From NCBI RefSeq assembly GCF_037975245.1, contig NC_092561.1, positions 19,155,508 through 19,219,507 of the forward strand: a stretch of 64,000 bases of DNA. Reading direction: 5' to 3'. A program made the position numbers and the translations under genes. The first letter of the stretch is position 1. The number at the start of each line of letters is the position of its first letter. The notes under the pieces are model-generated. The model was given only the letters and a program-made list of their open reading frames with translations, did no database searches and was not told the origin of the DNA. Below are positions 9,312-22,536 of the stretch, in pieces. The DNA is from Apostichopus japonicus (Eukaryota; Echinodermata; Holothuroidea; Aspidochirotida; Stichopodidae).

Positions 9312-9799
9312 CAAATTCAGAATTAAGTTGTTTAAAAGATGTCGCTTCCGACTTTTCTAACAACGCTACTGCGTATTATTGTTGCTGTTTACGTAACACT
9401 GCATGCCTCTACGCATGGGGTTACAAGAACATTAGAACGAATCTACCTTCACGGTTACCTTGCAAAGTCGTATGCTCATGAGATTAATGGCAATGGAAAA
9501 AAGTTTTGAATCTTGATTTGTTCCTGGTATATAAATGAGGGAAAGAATATTTTGTGCCCAAACCAGAACAGTATAAATTTGACCATGAAAAAGACATGTG
9601 TACGATAGCATATACCACACGAAACAACAAGTTGTCATTAGCAAAACTTTAACGTGCCATTGTATAGTCTGCATGGTATACCTATATCCAACTAAAGCAC
9701 ACATTTGGCAAGTCGCCTAATACGTGCTTTTGGCGACTTTGTTATGAATTATATTTGACTAAATGATAAATTATTGAACATAAAACTAAATATACTTGC

Positions 9800-9925
9800 C
9801 ATGACATTGGGTTCCATTCCATTCGTAACCTGCTATACATTGGCAAATGTAGGAACCAATAGAGTTGATGCACATTGTGTTCGGTAGACTGCAATTATAA
9901 CTACCATTCTGGCACTCATCGACAT
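9800..9925 (-). CDS. Gene 1 exon H: cbEGF repeat with GC donor
   Basis: A 126-nt exon with acceptor CTACAG. Encodes [28 protein letters not shown] and GYEWNGTQCH. The donor is G|GCAAGT, again a GC-AG type. Related to class G (QNG) but diverged; absent from gene 3. Confidence 0.87.
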
Positions 9926-10227
9926 CTGTAGCAAAGAGAAAGGACGAGCAAGAAGGGAAAGAGACTGAAGAATACAGTAACTATGATTCTTCGCTATTGT
10001 TCGATTTTTCATGAGGCATACTTGACATACTATACGAGGCATCGCTGTTGGTGTTCCTGTTGCTGCCCCAAAGTGTTGCAACTATCGATATTTCAACATT
10101 GGTCATTATACCTGACCTCATAATGATATTCTTAAACACCACCATTGAGCTGCCACCACTGTGCGTAGTTCTTAGTGCCTATGCTTAGACACTACCAGAT
10201 ATAGAGATGTGACGCTCGAATACCTAC

Positions 10228-10353
10228 CTTGGCAAACAGATTCTGCCTTGTTGTAGCCAGATCCACAATCACATCTATATGAACCCTCGGTATTTACGCA
10301 ATAGCTTACATTTAGACTACAATTATGTAAGTTAAGATCACATTCGTCGATAT
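10228..10353 (-). CDS. Gene 1 exon I: first cbEGF repeat
   Basis: A 126-nt exon, acceptor CTTTCAG, donor GTAGGT. Encodes [38 protein letters not shown]. It follows exon N directly in all genes where N is visible. Confidence 0.87.
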
Positions 10354-10679
10354 CTGAAAGTTAAAAACAAAAAATGAAAAATATGCTGTTTACTCAAATT
10401 GGTAATAATTTGATGTGGTTCTATGTAATACATGTAAAGTGTATTTGTAATAATTAAGTAAGTAATACATTACTTATGATGCAGAAAACGGTAAGCCCTT
10501 TGATAACGTTTTAAGGTATAATAAAACTTGTAGCAAGAAATGACAACTTCGCGACGTTGTTTATGTTAGGACGCCTGCCACTTCATACTTTGCGGCTTTC
10601 TCTGATATTGTTGGGTTTGTTTTGTTACATGTCACTGGTTCATTTCAACAGTAGCTTAGTATATATATACATATGAGTT

Positions 10680-10860
10680 CCTAGGGGATAGGAAGCCAAC
10701 AGGAGATAATTTTAAACCTATACATGTGGTGATTGTGGACGTACACCGGCTTATACCAAGCCGTCTCTTTTTGATAAATGTTCAGAGAGTTACGAAGCAG
10801 GCGTGTAATTGGCACACCCATTCCTGCCCCCTGGACCGCCATTTAACGTCCTCCATCTGG
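10680..10860 (-). mobile_element. Remnant of tRNA-SINE-like repeat
   Basis: Contains the gtacaccggcttataccaag and tgttcagagagttacg segments and the CCATTTAACGTCC-like segment shared with 25880, 39845 and 54430. In unit 4 the same sequence continues into a tRNA-like head. Here the head is lost, so this is the 3' part only. Confidence 0.55.
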
Positions 10861-11368
10861 CCAATTGAAGGCAAAGGAGAGGTAGGTCTTACGGAGGTAG
10901 GTCTTACGGACATCAATATTTTTTGTGTGACTGAAAGAAAGTCAGTTTTCCTTTTGTTCGTCTGAGGAATTGATTGTAAAGGTATATGTGGAAGCTAAAC
11001 GTTTCACTGTCTCGTCTTCTATGTATTGTGTAATTAGGATCTAGGATTAGGACATTAATTTAGTAAATAAAAGTAAACCAACCTCTAGGGAGAACATAGT
11101 CCATAAGATCATGGAAACAACGATATTGTGGGTAATATGAAGGATGTCACATTAGCAAACCACTACTGATTACAACGATTCCAGGCTCAAATTTCTGAGA
11201 AACAAAGTATCACAGAACGGCCTTAAGAAATTAGATGATACTATTTAACGCTTTGACATTAAAATGTATATATTTAAATACTTCAAGTTTAAGTTATAAA
11301 ACCTTAAAATAAAGACAGCAAGCTCTATTTCATCATGACGGTAAAGGAAAAGTATTAACTATCCTCAC

Positions 11369-11509
11369 CTTCAAATTCACAATTGGTAGTGTGAAACACA
11401 CCAGAGCGGAAATCACAAGGAGTAAGTCCTTTAGGCAGACGAACCTTATAGCCCTTTGGTGTAGCCTGGCCAGCGCATCGAACATCACGGCTACCATCAA
11501 CAATCAATC
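11369..11509 (-). CDS. Gene 1 exon N: unknown 3-Cys module
   Basis: A 141-nt phase 1-1 exon, acceptor TTCTTTAG, donor GTGAGG. Encodes (G)LIVDGSRDVRCAGQ, GYKVRLPKGLTPCDF and HTTNCEFE, then splices to DIDEC. It has only three cysteines and I do not recognise the domain; it may be part of a larger domain split over exons. The protein sequence is almost unchanged in genes 2 and 3, which supports it as coding. Confidence 0.7.
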
Positions 11510-11571
11510 CTAAAGAAATAGCTAAAAAATGGAACTTTATTGCTTGACATGTTGCCGTTTCAATAACTTAA

Positions 11572-12142
11572 AGGATTAGTTCAGGTGTCACAAATGTTTA
11601 TCTTATATGAAAGAGGACAATTAAAGAAACCCAATAGTGAAGAAATTATTCAAATATCTTTTTCCGTTTAGGAGATATTCAAGTTTAAAGCTGTATCTGA
11701 TTGTGTAGAAACTGCTGAAATCAGACTAGCTGTGACGTCATATCCTCACATCCCTGAAAAGTCTTTGTTATTTTATTAAAATATTTTGTAAGATTTTATG
11801 ACTTACAACCAAAAAATACGTCACGAGATCTCATATGTGTAAAGGGTAGTATTTGAGATTTTACATCTGAAGAATGTTTGATTATATTTTTTTAGATTTG
11901 TGAAAAAAAATATAATTATTTTTGAATGAAATATATTGACACATGTTAAGGAAGTGAGGATGTGACATCACACCCTCACAGTTAGTCTTTCTACACCAGT
12001 CATTTGCAAAGAAACTTTGAAATCTTCAAAGTGTGATATCTCCTTAACAGAGAATGCTATCATGGTAGTTTCTTCACTATTCTGTTTGTCTTTTTAAGCT
12101 CTTTCATACAAGATAGACATGTTAGACACCTGAACCAATCCT
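11572..12142. mobile_element. Foldback (MITE-like) element with TTAA duplication
   Basis: About 190 bp at the left end (AGGATTAGTTCAGGTGTC...) is repeated inverted at the right end (...GACACCTGAACCAATCCT), imperfectly but over its full length, including the TATCCTCAC / GTGAGGATGTG segments. TTAA flanks it at 11568-11571 and 12143-12146. TTAA duplications are typical of piggyBac and Kolobok elements; which one mobilised it cannot be told. There is no transposase. Present only in unit 1. Confidence 0.7.
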
Positions 12143-12146
12143 TTAA

Positions 12147-13365
12147 GGCATTTTGCATACTTTAGTCAGTAACCAGATATACGATTTTAACTGCAACAAC
12201 ATTCGCAAACTCAATTTAAAGTCCCACGTGATCGGCATTATATAAATATATTTGATATATTATTTCTTCCATGTATCTCATATTTTGCCTAGTAAAGCAT
12301 TTTGACATAACTTGAAATAAAATGTTTCAATTAATTTCACGTTTCTCATTTCACGATCATACGTTATATAAATATCATATAAATATAAATATAATATACA
12401 GCTAGACGCTTTTATATGTAAGCGTGTAAAGGCCATCAAAGTCACACATGTGTGCAAAATTTTTGTAACACTGGACAGTTTATTAATAATTAGCGCATAT
12501 ATATGCTTTTTCCAGAAAAAGATATTGAACTTGATGTTATCCTGCATGCTCTAAAACTGCATGCTCTTAAGACTTCTATTTTTTTTATGCAAAAGAGCAA
12601 ATCTCTGAAAAGTACCCTGTTTACCCATTCTAGTGAAGGTAGCTCCTTTTAAATGATGGTTTGACGGGACGCGCTATTTGTACAGAGCGCGGTGAAAAAT
12701 CTGAAATTACCGTTTCTAACACTTCGTACTAATTTGACAAATCTTCAATAATAACATCTACAATAGAGACATCACGACGAGATGTATTAACGATACATAT
12801 ACGTCAGATATCAAAAGATACTGTTCCCATAGAGATCGAATGGTATGGTATAGCAAACTGTACAAACCGGTAATTATCGGATATAGACGTTTTTCCACAG
12901 TTACTGCTGCCAACAAATTAGAAACAGAACCACTGTTTTTACACTGCAAATACTGCCATTGAAGCATCATGGTCTTATAGATTAGCTTGAAGTACTCTTG
13001 TCTTACTGTTAACTCTAAATCATATTCACAGTCAGCCTGCATATTTGTTTCTTAGTTAAGGCAAACAAAAGTGTTGATATAGGGTCTTATTATCGCTCAG
13101 TAATTGTCTTCAAAATTGGACGTTATTTGACGTTATTGGACGTTATGTGACGGTACTATTTCGAGCTAGCTCGGAAGTGATCTCAAAGTTAACCTGTTAA
13201 CGTAACGTGATATAGTAGTGTCACAGTACCACACTCTGTGTTAAGGAACCACGCGTAGTTTGCACTACCTTGTCACAGCAAAAACTTGAGAACATAATTT
13301 CAAAGATTTCAAAGTATATGAATATATTGGCCCGATACTTGCTTGTCTATGAGTTATCTTAAGTC
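12147..13365. other. Non-coding stretch upstream of gene 1 exon N
   Basis: No exon supported. From about 12350 it aligns with 28430-29300 of unit 2 and 41240-42110 of unit 3, with indels. Open frames in it change between the copies. It may be the first intron or the promoter region of gene 1. Confidence 0.45.
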
Positions 13366-14322
<957 letters not shown>

Positions 14323-14884
14323 TTATTTTGTCCATGAGAATAAGGAAATTTGTCTCCCTGCAGCAGAACACATAAAATATCAAATATTAAAAATAAGTAA
14401 AAAAAGAGCACAGAAAAGTTGAAAAAAAGGTAACAGCACCAACAGCAACAATATACATACATGTGAGATATATATACATCTATATACACTTAGTTTACTC
14501 TAGTTTACCAGAAAAATCTTTTGTAAGCAGCCCGAAAAAAAAAATACTAAAAGTCAGCCACGCTTTGTGGTAAAAACACAAGAATAGTGTTGTCGACTTA
14601 CGTTAAAAGTACAATCTTTGGCGAGCTTTAGATCTCATTGCATCAACCTGGTCTTTGAAGTCAATGATAGTGCATAAATATTTATAGTGGTGCACCTGTT
14701 CAACAATATCATCATTAACACTGATTTGAGCATGATCACATGGCTGTTTCTTGAAGTCAAATACTATCTTCTTAGTTTTTTACCATTTTTACCATTTAAT
14801 TTTAGGTAGTTTTGGTTGCACCAAGTAACAAAATCACCTATTTCATTCTCATACGGAGTAGCAACAATCGTATTAATCAATCTA
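14323..14884 (-). mobile_element. CR1/L2-type LINE 3' remnant
   Basis: Minus-strand fragment. Decayed frames give FVTWCNQNYLKLN, then IVFDFKKQPCDHAQ, EQVHHYKYL and MRSKARQRLYF, which match the end of the RT region in L2/Rex1-like LINEs. The 3' end reads CTCATGGACAAAATAAA and then the (TCTA)n tail. Small frameshifts and a 5' truncation make it inactive. The target bases (ag/a)tcta flank the combined insertion, and units 2 and 3 have the empty site. Confidence 0.7.
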
Positions 14885-16835
14885 TATGAGCAATTGAACT
14901 CCAAAATGAATCAAGTATGTATTAATCAAGGTTTACTCTCGCAGCTCCATGTTTCGCCGTAAAGGAAAATTATGAGCAGTGAACCATAAAACCTATCCAC
15001 GTTTTATATTGATTAATACGAATATTCAATCAGCTTAAAAGTAACGATCATGGTGTTTCGTAACCAGCCTATCCGGTTATACATTATCGCTGTATTCAGT
15101 AGTTGTTATTTGCACTTAGGCGTTAAGCCTAAACTACATTATTAATGGATTTTTATATTTCCAAGAATACTTTTAATTTCACTCGGTTCTACAAGATGAT
15201 GTTATGATCAGTACATAATAATGGAACATTATCGATCGTGGGAAGTTCACTTCAGACTTCACCATATAAAGTACAGCTTGTAACTATTGTCTTGTTGAGT
15301 CCCTCAATTGTAATTTTTATCGATGATTTTCGCAATTTAAAACAATACAATGAAGACATACAAGACGTATTTATACAATGTATCTTCTAGATATGGATAA
15401 TGACAAACATTTTTGTGAATATCTCGTCGATTTGTCAATAACGGTAATGTACACGTTTCATGTGGATGCAATACGATATTAGTTCAAGTGTGAAATTTAA
15501 TGTTGAGATTAAGATTATTTTTTGCTTCAACATACATTGTAATAACGTTGAATATTTGATAAGTTATTTAAATAGGATGCGTGGCTTATAGTTGAACAAT
15601 ACATATGGCAAACAAACAGTGAAGTCATTTTCTTATAAACATTCTTTTTATCCATACAGTGAGAAAACACTCTTCAAGAGTGACCTACATAATCAATTTT
15701 TTTTTCGTTTGTTATTTCACTATCTTTCCCAGAGCGAATACGCCAAACAAATCTTTCTTATAAGGTGAAGACACCATATCTTAACCTATACCTATCAGAA
15801 TTAAAAGAATTTTGAAATTTGAAAATGCTGCAATATCCTTCCATAACGAATTTAATTGTAATTTTTAATCAACATCAATTACATTGCAAACAATTCTGAC
15901 AAATCTACGACTGCATTGGCAATAAAATTGGTTAAACTGTAGATATTTTACAATTTGGGAGCAAAACGTTACTCAAAATTGAGTTGGAAAAATACGTACA
16001 GGTTTTGGGTGAAATATTTGCACAAAAATCCTATCAGAGTGTTTTTGTATTAATCGTTGCGTATTATGGTTTAGTGTTATAGTGTGTTTTATCTGAAATA
16101 ACTTCATTCTTGTTTATGTCAGCCGATACTCATAGCTGGTACAGCAACTACTGTTCATGTCACACATCCGTGCATCAGTAATTACTGTTCTTTGTGTTTG
16201 TAACACGGTAACATGTATAACATGTGACACTGTAACAACTGCAAAGCTGTTAACTTGAACCCATGTAATACAAAGAACTCCGCGGCTGGGCAAGGAGTCT
16301 AGGAATATTTGAATGCCTACAAGATGAAGGAAAAGAGGTACGGTACCTCTTGTTTCAAGTTAATAACTCTTCAAAATTACGCTAATTCGTCATGCCGAGA
16401 ACGACGAAAGGCAATGCCTACTTATAGCATAAAACGGCTAGATTTGACTTCATTTGAGAATCGCGTTTTATAAAACTCGCAATATCGGTTGGCACAGCAA
16501 ATACTGTTTATGTCCCACAACCGTGTATCAGTAATTACTATACTTTGTGTTCGTAACACGGTAACACGTGTTACAGGTTGCACCAGTATAGTTACTGTAC
16601 TATAGCTATGAGTATTTGGTGTTTATGCATATCTACAAGGAAACAAATCAGCGATTTGCATAGAAAAAAATGAATAAATTAAATCTATATCTAGTGATCT
16701 TTTTTTAACGAGTAACGTAGTTGTAGCATTAGGATTTACCAAGAATAAATTATTGTTAATTAACTAACAAGACTCTTCTTACATAAACAATGTTGGTCGA
16801 TTGACAAAATATTAAATTACCGATATTATATAATA
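14885..16835. other. Inter-gene stretch, unit 1
   Basis: No coding exon supported. It aligns with 29320-31290 and 42140-44107. It contains two copies of a ~95-bp sequence (about 16120-16215 and 16480-16575) with gtaacacgtgttac-like palindromes. Short frames over this repeat on either strand lack splice or start context. Confidence 0.45.
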
Positions 16836-18179
16836 TGCATGTTTAGTTGAATATGTTATGGCGATTAACAATGGAATCATTTATAAATCATTAGTAATTT
16901 TTTTTTTATGAAGGTGTGTTAACAGAGAAATCATCTTCTATACACTTAAGCAATGAAAACATATCTAATGATGAATTAATTAATGATCAGTTGCAATTAC
17001 ACGCTTAAACAGTTACTTCAAAGTGTTTTGTTTCTCATGAAATGGTTAGTTTTGGCCAAAGGTATTACCATAAGAAAAATACATAATTATAACTCACCTG
17101 AATATATTAGAAAAGGGAGAAAGGCATAAATTTCCATTCTCGGAAATGCTGACATTTTTTGTTTCATGTTGTTTAGTTGCGGTTAAAGGCTATTGGAGGT
17201 ACGAAATTATTCTGCCCGCTCAGAAAGCTCCTGACGAACTAAAGTGATTGATTTTACCAGAACCGTAGTTATTATCACAAATGATGGCTTCACGCTTTGC
17301 TTTACAACGAAGATTATCGATCCATTGTCAGGCGGTGATTTGTGCTGTGATCTTCAATCGTCTCGCTCAAAATCTGATTCATAAATGATGAGAGCGAGAG
17401 TTTCGCTGCAATAGAGAAGGCACATGGCTTGCAAGTATCATAAAAATCAATTCTGTTGTGGCCAGTTAATGTTTTTCCTAATTTTAGCTTTCAAACTTGG
17501 CTCTATACATTAAGGAAGTAGACTGCTTTTAAGGAGTCATTCAAGGATACAAAGTAAGCTGAATTAAAACAAATTACACATTGGAACCAAACTGAAATAT
17601 ACAATTAAAAAGAAAAGAAGAAGTTGAAAAGCATGTCAGACGAGTTTGTTTGTGGAGGAGGTGGTGGTGGGGGTTGTTTTGTCTGTTTGTTTGTTTGTGG
17701 GTTGTTTTTGGCTTATTTGTTACAACAACTGTAACAGTGGACTAAGGAGTAAGGTAAGGTAAGAATGGTATAAGGCTAGAGATCTCTGGCGTTCAAGTCG
17801 TTCTCAGTGGAAACAAAGAACCATGATGGACAATAGGAAAATGTATTGTGCAACTTGGCGTCAAATACATAATAATACTGATAAATGAAATGCTAATGTG
17901 TAATGAAAGAAAATATGAAGGGCAAGCTAGGTTTGACTAGAAACCACTTCAATGTGTAGTAAGTATGAGTAAATAACTTTAGTTCTCTACACTAATCCTT
18001 AACAACATTCCATTAATAAGATTCATAATTAACAAAGGAAACATAGTAAAATATATAGAACATCTCTAATGGCTAAATGTGCTTTATTATTGTATTTTGA
18101 TAGATTACTTGGTACTGGACTATAACAAATATTTTACTCATACGTAATATATATATATATATATATATATTTATAAATG

Positions 18180-18217
<38 letters not shown>

Positions 18218-19062
18218 CGATCTATACGATATTAATATGATCAACGCAATAGTAATATAGAGACATATACACATCCTGTTTTACTCTTCTTTATTGCTTC
18301 AATTATGTGAATATTTAAGGTGGGTTGCATTCACATTCAATTCTTCATTATATGGTCATTATTGTACATTTATTTAAAGACGCCTGTGTATTTTGTATGA
18401 TCAGCGATGTGTCATGTGTGTACTTTGCATTGTGTAGTGTGTATGGTGTGTGTGTAGCGTGTGTAGCATGTGTGTGTAGTGGAGGCACCCACTTGTCTTC
18501 TTTTCACTGATCTGAAGACTTAACGTGTCGCACTTATAGTATGATTGGAACAAATAACACCATCAAGAAATAAAATCAGATAATTGAAACAATAACGAAA
18601 GCAAAAATAAAACATGCACAATGTTAAGTCTTCAGATAAATGAAACAATAAAGCAAGTACCATTAATCAGAGTGTGTGTATGTGTCTCCACATTACTATC
18701 GCGTTGATCACCATACATAACTTGAAGCCGTTATGAAAAAGAAATTATAACGAAAATCTTTTATTATATAAGCAGGAGGAGTGTGTTTATGTCGCCACTA
18801 TATTGCATCGATCATCATACCTATACACAACGTTAATTCTAAACATAAATAAAATAAAGGTAAGCAGAGGGTGTGTATGTGTCTCCACTACACATCTCGT
18901 TGATCATCCTACGTACACTACGTTAATTCTGTAAGTAAATGAATAATAAAGATAATTAAAATAAGTAGGAGGTGTCTATGCCTTCATTGGACATCTTGTT
19001 ATCCTCCTTTTGTGTTATTCTAGGGTAAATGTATCATGGAGAGATTGCGGACGCATCTGGGG
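16836..19062. other. 3' flank of gene 2
   Basis: Copy of 1-2429 without the U2 element: the uninterrupted target cagataaatgaaac is seen at about 18635-18650. Contains a TA tract (about 18147-18216) and a GTGT-rich tract. No exon supported. A minus-strand AATAAA at 18760-18765 is the equivalent of that in unit 1. Confidence 0.5.
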
Positions 19063-19235
19063 TTATTTTGTCCTGTAATCAACGCATCTACTACAAAAAC
19101 AGTGCGCATATGAACTACCACACCAGGCGGCATCCGAGCAACACGGAGAGGGTCCGGTTTTATCACAGATGGCTTCTTGGAAGTTTGGCGCAATGAAACC
19201 ATGGCGACACCTACCGTCACGTCTATATGGATTCG
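19063..19235 (-). CDS. Gene 2 exon T: hevein-like terminal module
   Basis: Same length and stop position as gene 1 exon T. Ends CVDYRTK-stop; core CCSDAAWCG then HCFCSRC. It has Phe for Gly in the APNGQEA segment (APNFQEA). Acceptor CTACTCAG. Confidence 0.75.
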
Positions 19236-20466
19236 CTGAGTAGAAAATAGAAGAAAAACGAGAATTTTAACGAAATAATTAAGTTATTAATGAAAGATAT
19301 ACATTCACTTACTAAATATACGGTATGAATAATGCCTTGAATCTGAGTGGTGTAGGCCATAAGTGTATATAAATCAATACAAACATTAAGTTTTTCTCAT
19401 TGGGTTAAACTCAATGAAAATGAGGGAGGGGGGGGGGGTTGAATTTGAATGAAAATAGCTCATTGAATATGGCATTAGCCAGGTTTCTAGACGGTGAAAT
19501 TATATATAATTGACTGTATGAATCACATTGGGAAGAAGTGCAATTACATAACGAAAATACACTGGAAACACTATTACTTTCGTTATGTCTTTGATCATTA
19601 TGGAATATATTCTGCGAGCTCCTTTATTTCCCTTATGGCAACCCTGAAGAAAATACCCAGTTTGAATTCATCCATGTGAGTATGTCTACTCGACTGTTCC
19701 CTCGCTGAAATATAATTAAGTTAACATTTGTATTTGGTACCATATAATAACAATAAACTTTGCTAATACAATGAGACAGTAGAACGCAGACCGACAGGCA
19801 CGAATGAAGGCGGTTCCTTCTTGGAAAATGTATTGGCCGCCTTTGTGATTGGCTCTTCGTAGCTAGTTGTGAATAGTAATACTTTGTTGGTGCGTTGTGA
19901 TTCGTCCAATCAACACTTCGTATATAGTATATTCCATTAAAGTAGCCTCCCATAAGTTTTTGTCAATTACGCAGAGTTTTGCTGCGTTCGGAAAAATCAT
20001 TCGAGTTTTGAAGGATCTGATCATGATTTTATATTTAAGATTAACAGCCGTGAATCATTTAAGGCTCGATTTCTCTTCAATTCGTGACTGAAACCAAACA
20101 CTGATTAACTAATCCGATATTTACTCTTTCTGTGTACAGAGTACTTGCGTATCTGAGGACAACGGGCTTGTCCTTTTGAAGGACTGTCGTAGAAATGACT
20201 TCAATTGGAACAGTCTTTTCTGACACGATTTAATCGCATTAGAGGTATGCGTATGTATGCGTGTGTCTGAGTGTGGTTATAACAAACATAGAACCGCAAA
20301 CCGAAAGTTTTCCCATTAGTAAGAGATCAAAACTCAGTTCGGTCTCCCCTTCCATCCTTCATTCTCCAACTCCCAACACCACACCCCACCACTACCACTA
20401 CCACCCACCCCGCTTCCACTTTCCATGGAGGATTCGAAAGCTCTATAATTTGTTTTAATATCTCAC

Positions 20467-20589
20467 CTGCACATTGTTCTCCGTCCCATGTGTAATCTGT
20501 TATGCATGGGCAATCATAGGAACCAATAGTGTTGACACAAACTGTATTCGGCATGTCACAGGTAGTGTTACTCTCGCACTCATTTACAT
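20467..20589 (-). CDS. Gene 2 exon S: last cbEGF repeat
   Basis: A 123-nt exon with donor GTGAGA and acceptor GTATTAG. Starts DVNECESNTTC, then [15 protein letters not shown] and WDGEQCA. Asn replaces Asp in DxDEC, which cbEGF domains tolerate. Confidence 0.86.
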
Positions 20590-20821
20590 CTAATACAAAG
20601 GGATAACAGTTAAAGTAGATGGATAAATGCATAGATTGATTGATGGATAGATGGATGGGATTGATAAACCAAAGCAAGGTTATTGAGCAAGTTATCAAGG
20701 ACTTCTTTGTACTTGTTCACCATTTTACTTTGAAACCTATCTAAAATTTAAGTGTCAACATTATGTCTTCCTGGGTACAAGTTTTAAACATTATTACAAT
20801 TAGTTAAATTATCACAATTAC

Positions 20822-20947
20822 CTTGGCATAACGACCCTGTATTGTAATAACCCGAAGAGCATTCACATGTGTACGATCCCGCTGTATTCACGCAGTAGTT
20901 CTCAACCTGATTACAGTCGTGCTGGTTTAGCTCACATTCGTCAATAT
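20822..20947 (-). CDS. Gene 2 exon E1: cbEGF repeat
   Basis: Class E exon, DIDECELNQHDCNQVEN, ending SGYYNTGSLCQ. Donor GTAATT, which differs from the GTAAGT or GTAACT of its siblings. Confidence 0.88.
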
Positions 20948-21103
20948 CTGAAAGTTATTAAGATATTCGAAAACTTAAAACTTTGGTTTACAAAAGCTAA
21001 AAACATAATTAGCAAAAGTGATAAATATTTAGCAGCAGATAAAAATTCTACAGTTAACCAACTACAGACAACGACAATGGATATAATTATGCTATTCAGT
21101 TAC

Positions 21104-21229
21104 CTTCGCATAATGACCCTGTAATGTAATAACCGGAAGAGCATTCACATGTGTACGATCCCGCTGTATTCACGCAGTAGTTTTCAACCTGATTACAGTC
21201 GTGCTGGTTTAGCTCACATTCGTCAATAT
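21104..21229 (-). CDS. Gene 2 exon E2: cbEGF repeat
   Basis: Class E exon with donor GTAACT. Ends SGYYITGSLCE, with Ile where the others have Asn. All six cysteines and NTAGSY are kept. Confidence 0.88.
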
Positions 21230-21391
21230 CTGAAAGTTATTAATATATTCGAAAAAAATGGAACCATAGGTATATGAAAGCCTTAAACATAATAAGCAAA
21301 AGTGACAAACAATTAGCAGTAGTTAATAATGCTAGGATAAAAACTAACTACAGACAACTTACAAATTAAAATAATAATGCTATTCACTTAC

Positions 21392-21517
21392 CTTGACATA
21401 ACCACCCTGTATTGTTGTAACCCGAAGAGCATTCACATATGTACGATCCCGCTGTATTCACGCAGTAGTTCTCAACCTGATTACAGTCGTGCTGGTTTAG
21501 CTCACATTCGTCAATAT
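21392..21517 (-). CDS. Gene 2 exon E3: cbEGF repeat
   Basis: Class E exon with donor GTAAGT. Encodes DIDECELNQHDCNQ and an intact NTAGSY motif; its end differs slightly (GGYVK-type codons near the last cysteine show change relative to E4). The downstream intron belongs to the type shared by E4-E7. Confidence 0.82.
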
Positions 21518-21673
21518 CTGAAAGTTATTAATAAATTCGAAAAAAGGGATTCTTAGGTACATGAAAGCCTTAAACTTAGTAAGCAAAAGTGACAATTAGC
21601 AGTAGTTAATAATGCTAGGATAAAACTAACTACAGACAACTTACAAATTCAAATAATAATGCTATTCACTTAC

Positions 21674-21799
21674 CTTGGCATAACGACCCTGAATTGTAGT
21701 AACCCGAAGAGCATTCACATGTGTACGATCCCGCTGTATTCACGCAGTAGTTCTCAACCTGATTACAGTCGTGCTGGTTTAGCTCACATTCGTCAATAT
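21674..21799 (-). CDS. Gene 2 exon E4: cbEGF repeat
   Basis: Class E exon with donor GTAAGT, DIDECELNQHDC start and intact six cysteines. Exon plus intron is almost the same as the E5 and E6 units, with a ~285-nt period. Confidence 0.88.
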
Positions 21800-21960
21800 C
21801 TGAAAGTTATTAATAAATTCGAAAAAAAGGGATTCTTAGGTATATGAAAGCCTCAAACTTAATTAGCAAAAGTGACAAACAATTAGCAGTAGTTAATAAT
21901 GCTAGGATAAAAACTAACTACAGACAACTTACAAATTCAAATAATGCTATATTCACTTAC

Positions 21961-22086
21961 CTTGGCATAACGACCCTGTATTGTAGTAACCCGAAGAGCA
22001 TTGACATGTGTACGATCCCGCTGTATTCACGCAGTAGTTCTCAACCTGATTACAGTCGTGCTGGTTTAGCTCACATTCGTCAATAT
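21961..22086 (-). CDS. Gene 2 exon E5: cbEGF repeat
   Basis: Class E exon with donor GTAAGT. The exon and its flanking intron are essentially identical to E6 (22248-22373), so this pair is the most recent duplication, or gene conversion, in the array. It shares the TCQC form of the SYTCxC segment with E6. Confidence 0.88.
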
Positions 22087-22247
22087 CTGAAAGTTATTAA
22101 TAAATTCGAAAAAAAGGGATTCTTAGGTATATGAAAGCCTTAAACTTAATAAGCAAAAGTGACAAACAATTAGCAGTAGTTAATAATGCTAGGATAAAAA
22201 CTAACTACAGACAACTTACAAATTCAAATAATGCTATATTCACTTAC

Positions 22248-22373
22248 CTTGGCATAACGACCCTGTATTGTAGTAACCCGAAGAGCATTGACATGTGTAC
22301 GATCCCGCTGTATTCACGCAGTAGTTCTCAACCTGATTACAGTCGTGCTGGTTTAGCTCACATTCGTCAATAT
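22248..22373 (-). CDS. Gene 2 exon E6: cbEGF repeat
   Basis: Near-identical twin of E5 with donor GTAAGT and acceptor CTTTCAG. Encodes DIDECELNQHDCNQVEN and SGYYNTGSLCQ. Confidence 0.88.
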
Positions 22374-22536
22374 CTGAAAGTTATTAATAAATTCGAAAAA
22401 AGGGGATTCTTAGGTATATGAAAGCCTTAAACTTAATAAGCAAAAGTGACAAACAATTAGCAGTAGTTAATAATGCAAGGATAAAAACTAACTACAGACA
22501 ACTTACAAATAAAAAATAATAATGCTATTCACTTAC

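Larger units (their letters stand above)
2430..11509 (-). other. Predicted gene 1: multi-EGF protein with hevein-like C-terminus (spliced)
   Basis: Minus-strand gene assembled from exons that all start and end in phase 1. Order: N, I, H, D, G, decayed F, E5 to E1, S, T, then stop. Any EGF exon can therefore be gained or lost without a frameshift. Ten intact cbEGF repeats are encoded. No initiator exon or signal peptide was identified; upstream exons may lie above 11509. A CR1/L2-like LINE of about 1.8 kb sits in the intron just after exon G. By domain content the product is probably an extracellular or membrane-anchored calcium-binding protein; no transmembrane segment is encoded by the visible exons. 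Whether it is expressed cannot be told, but the exons are open and splice sites are present. Confidence 0.7.

Noticed and set aside
21659-22421. Plus-strand frames repeating CTIPLYSRSSSQPDYSRAG
   Set aside because: Antisense shadows of the class E EGF exons; conserved only because the minus-strand exons are repeated. Splice sites fit the minus strand.
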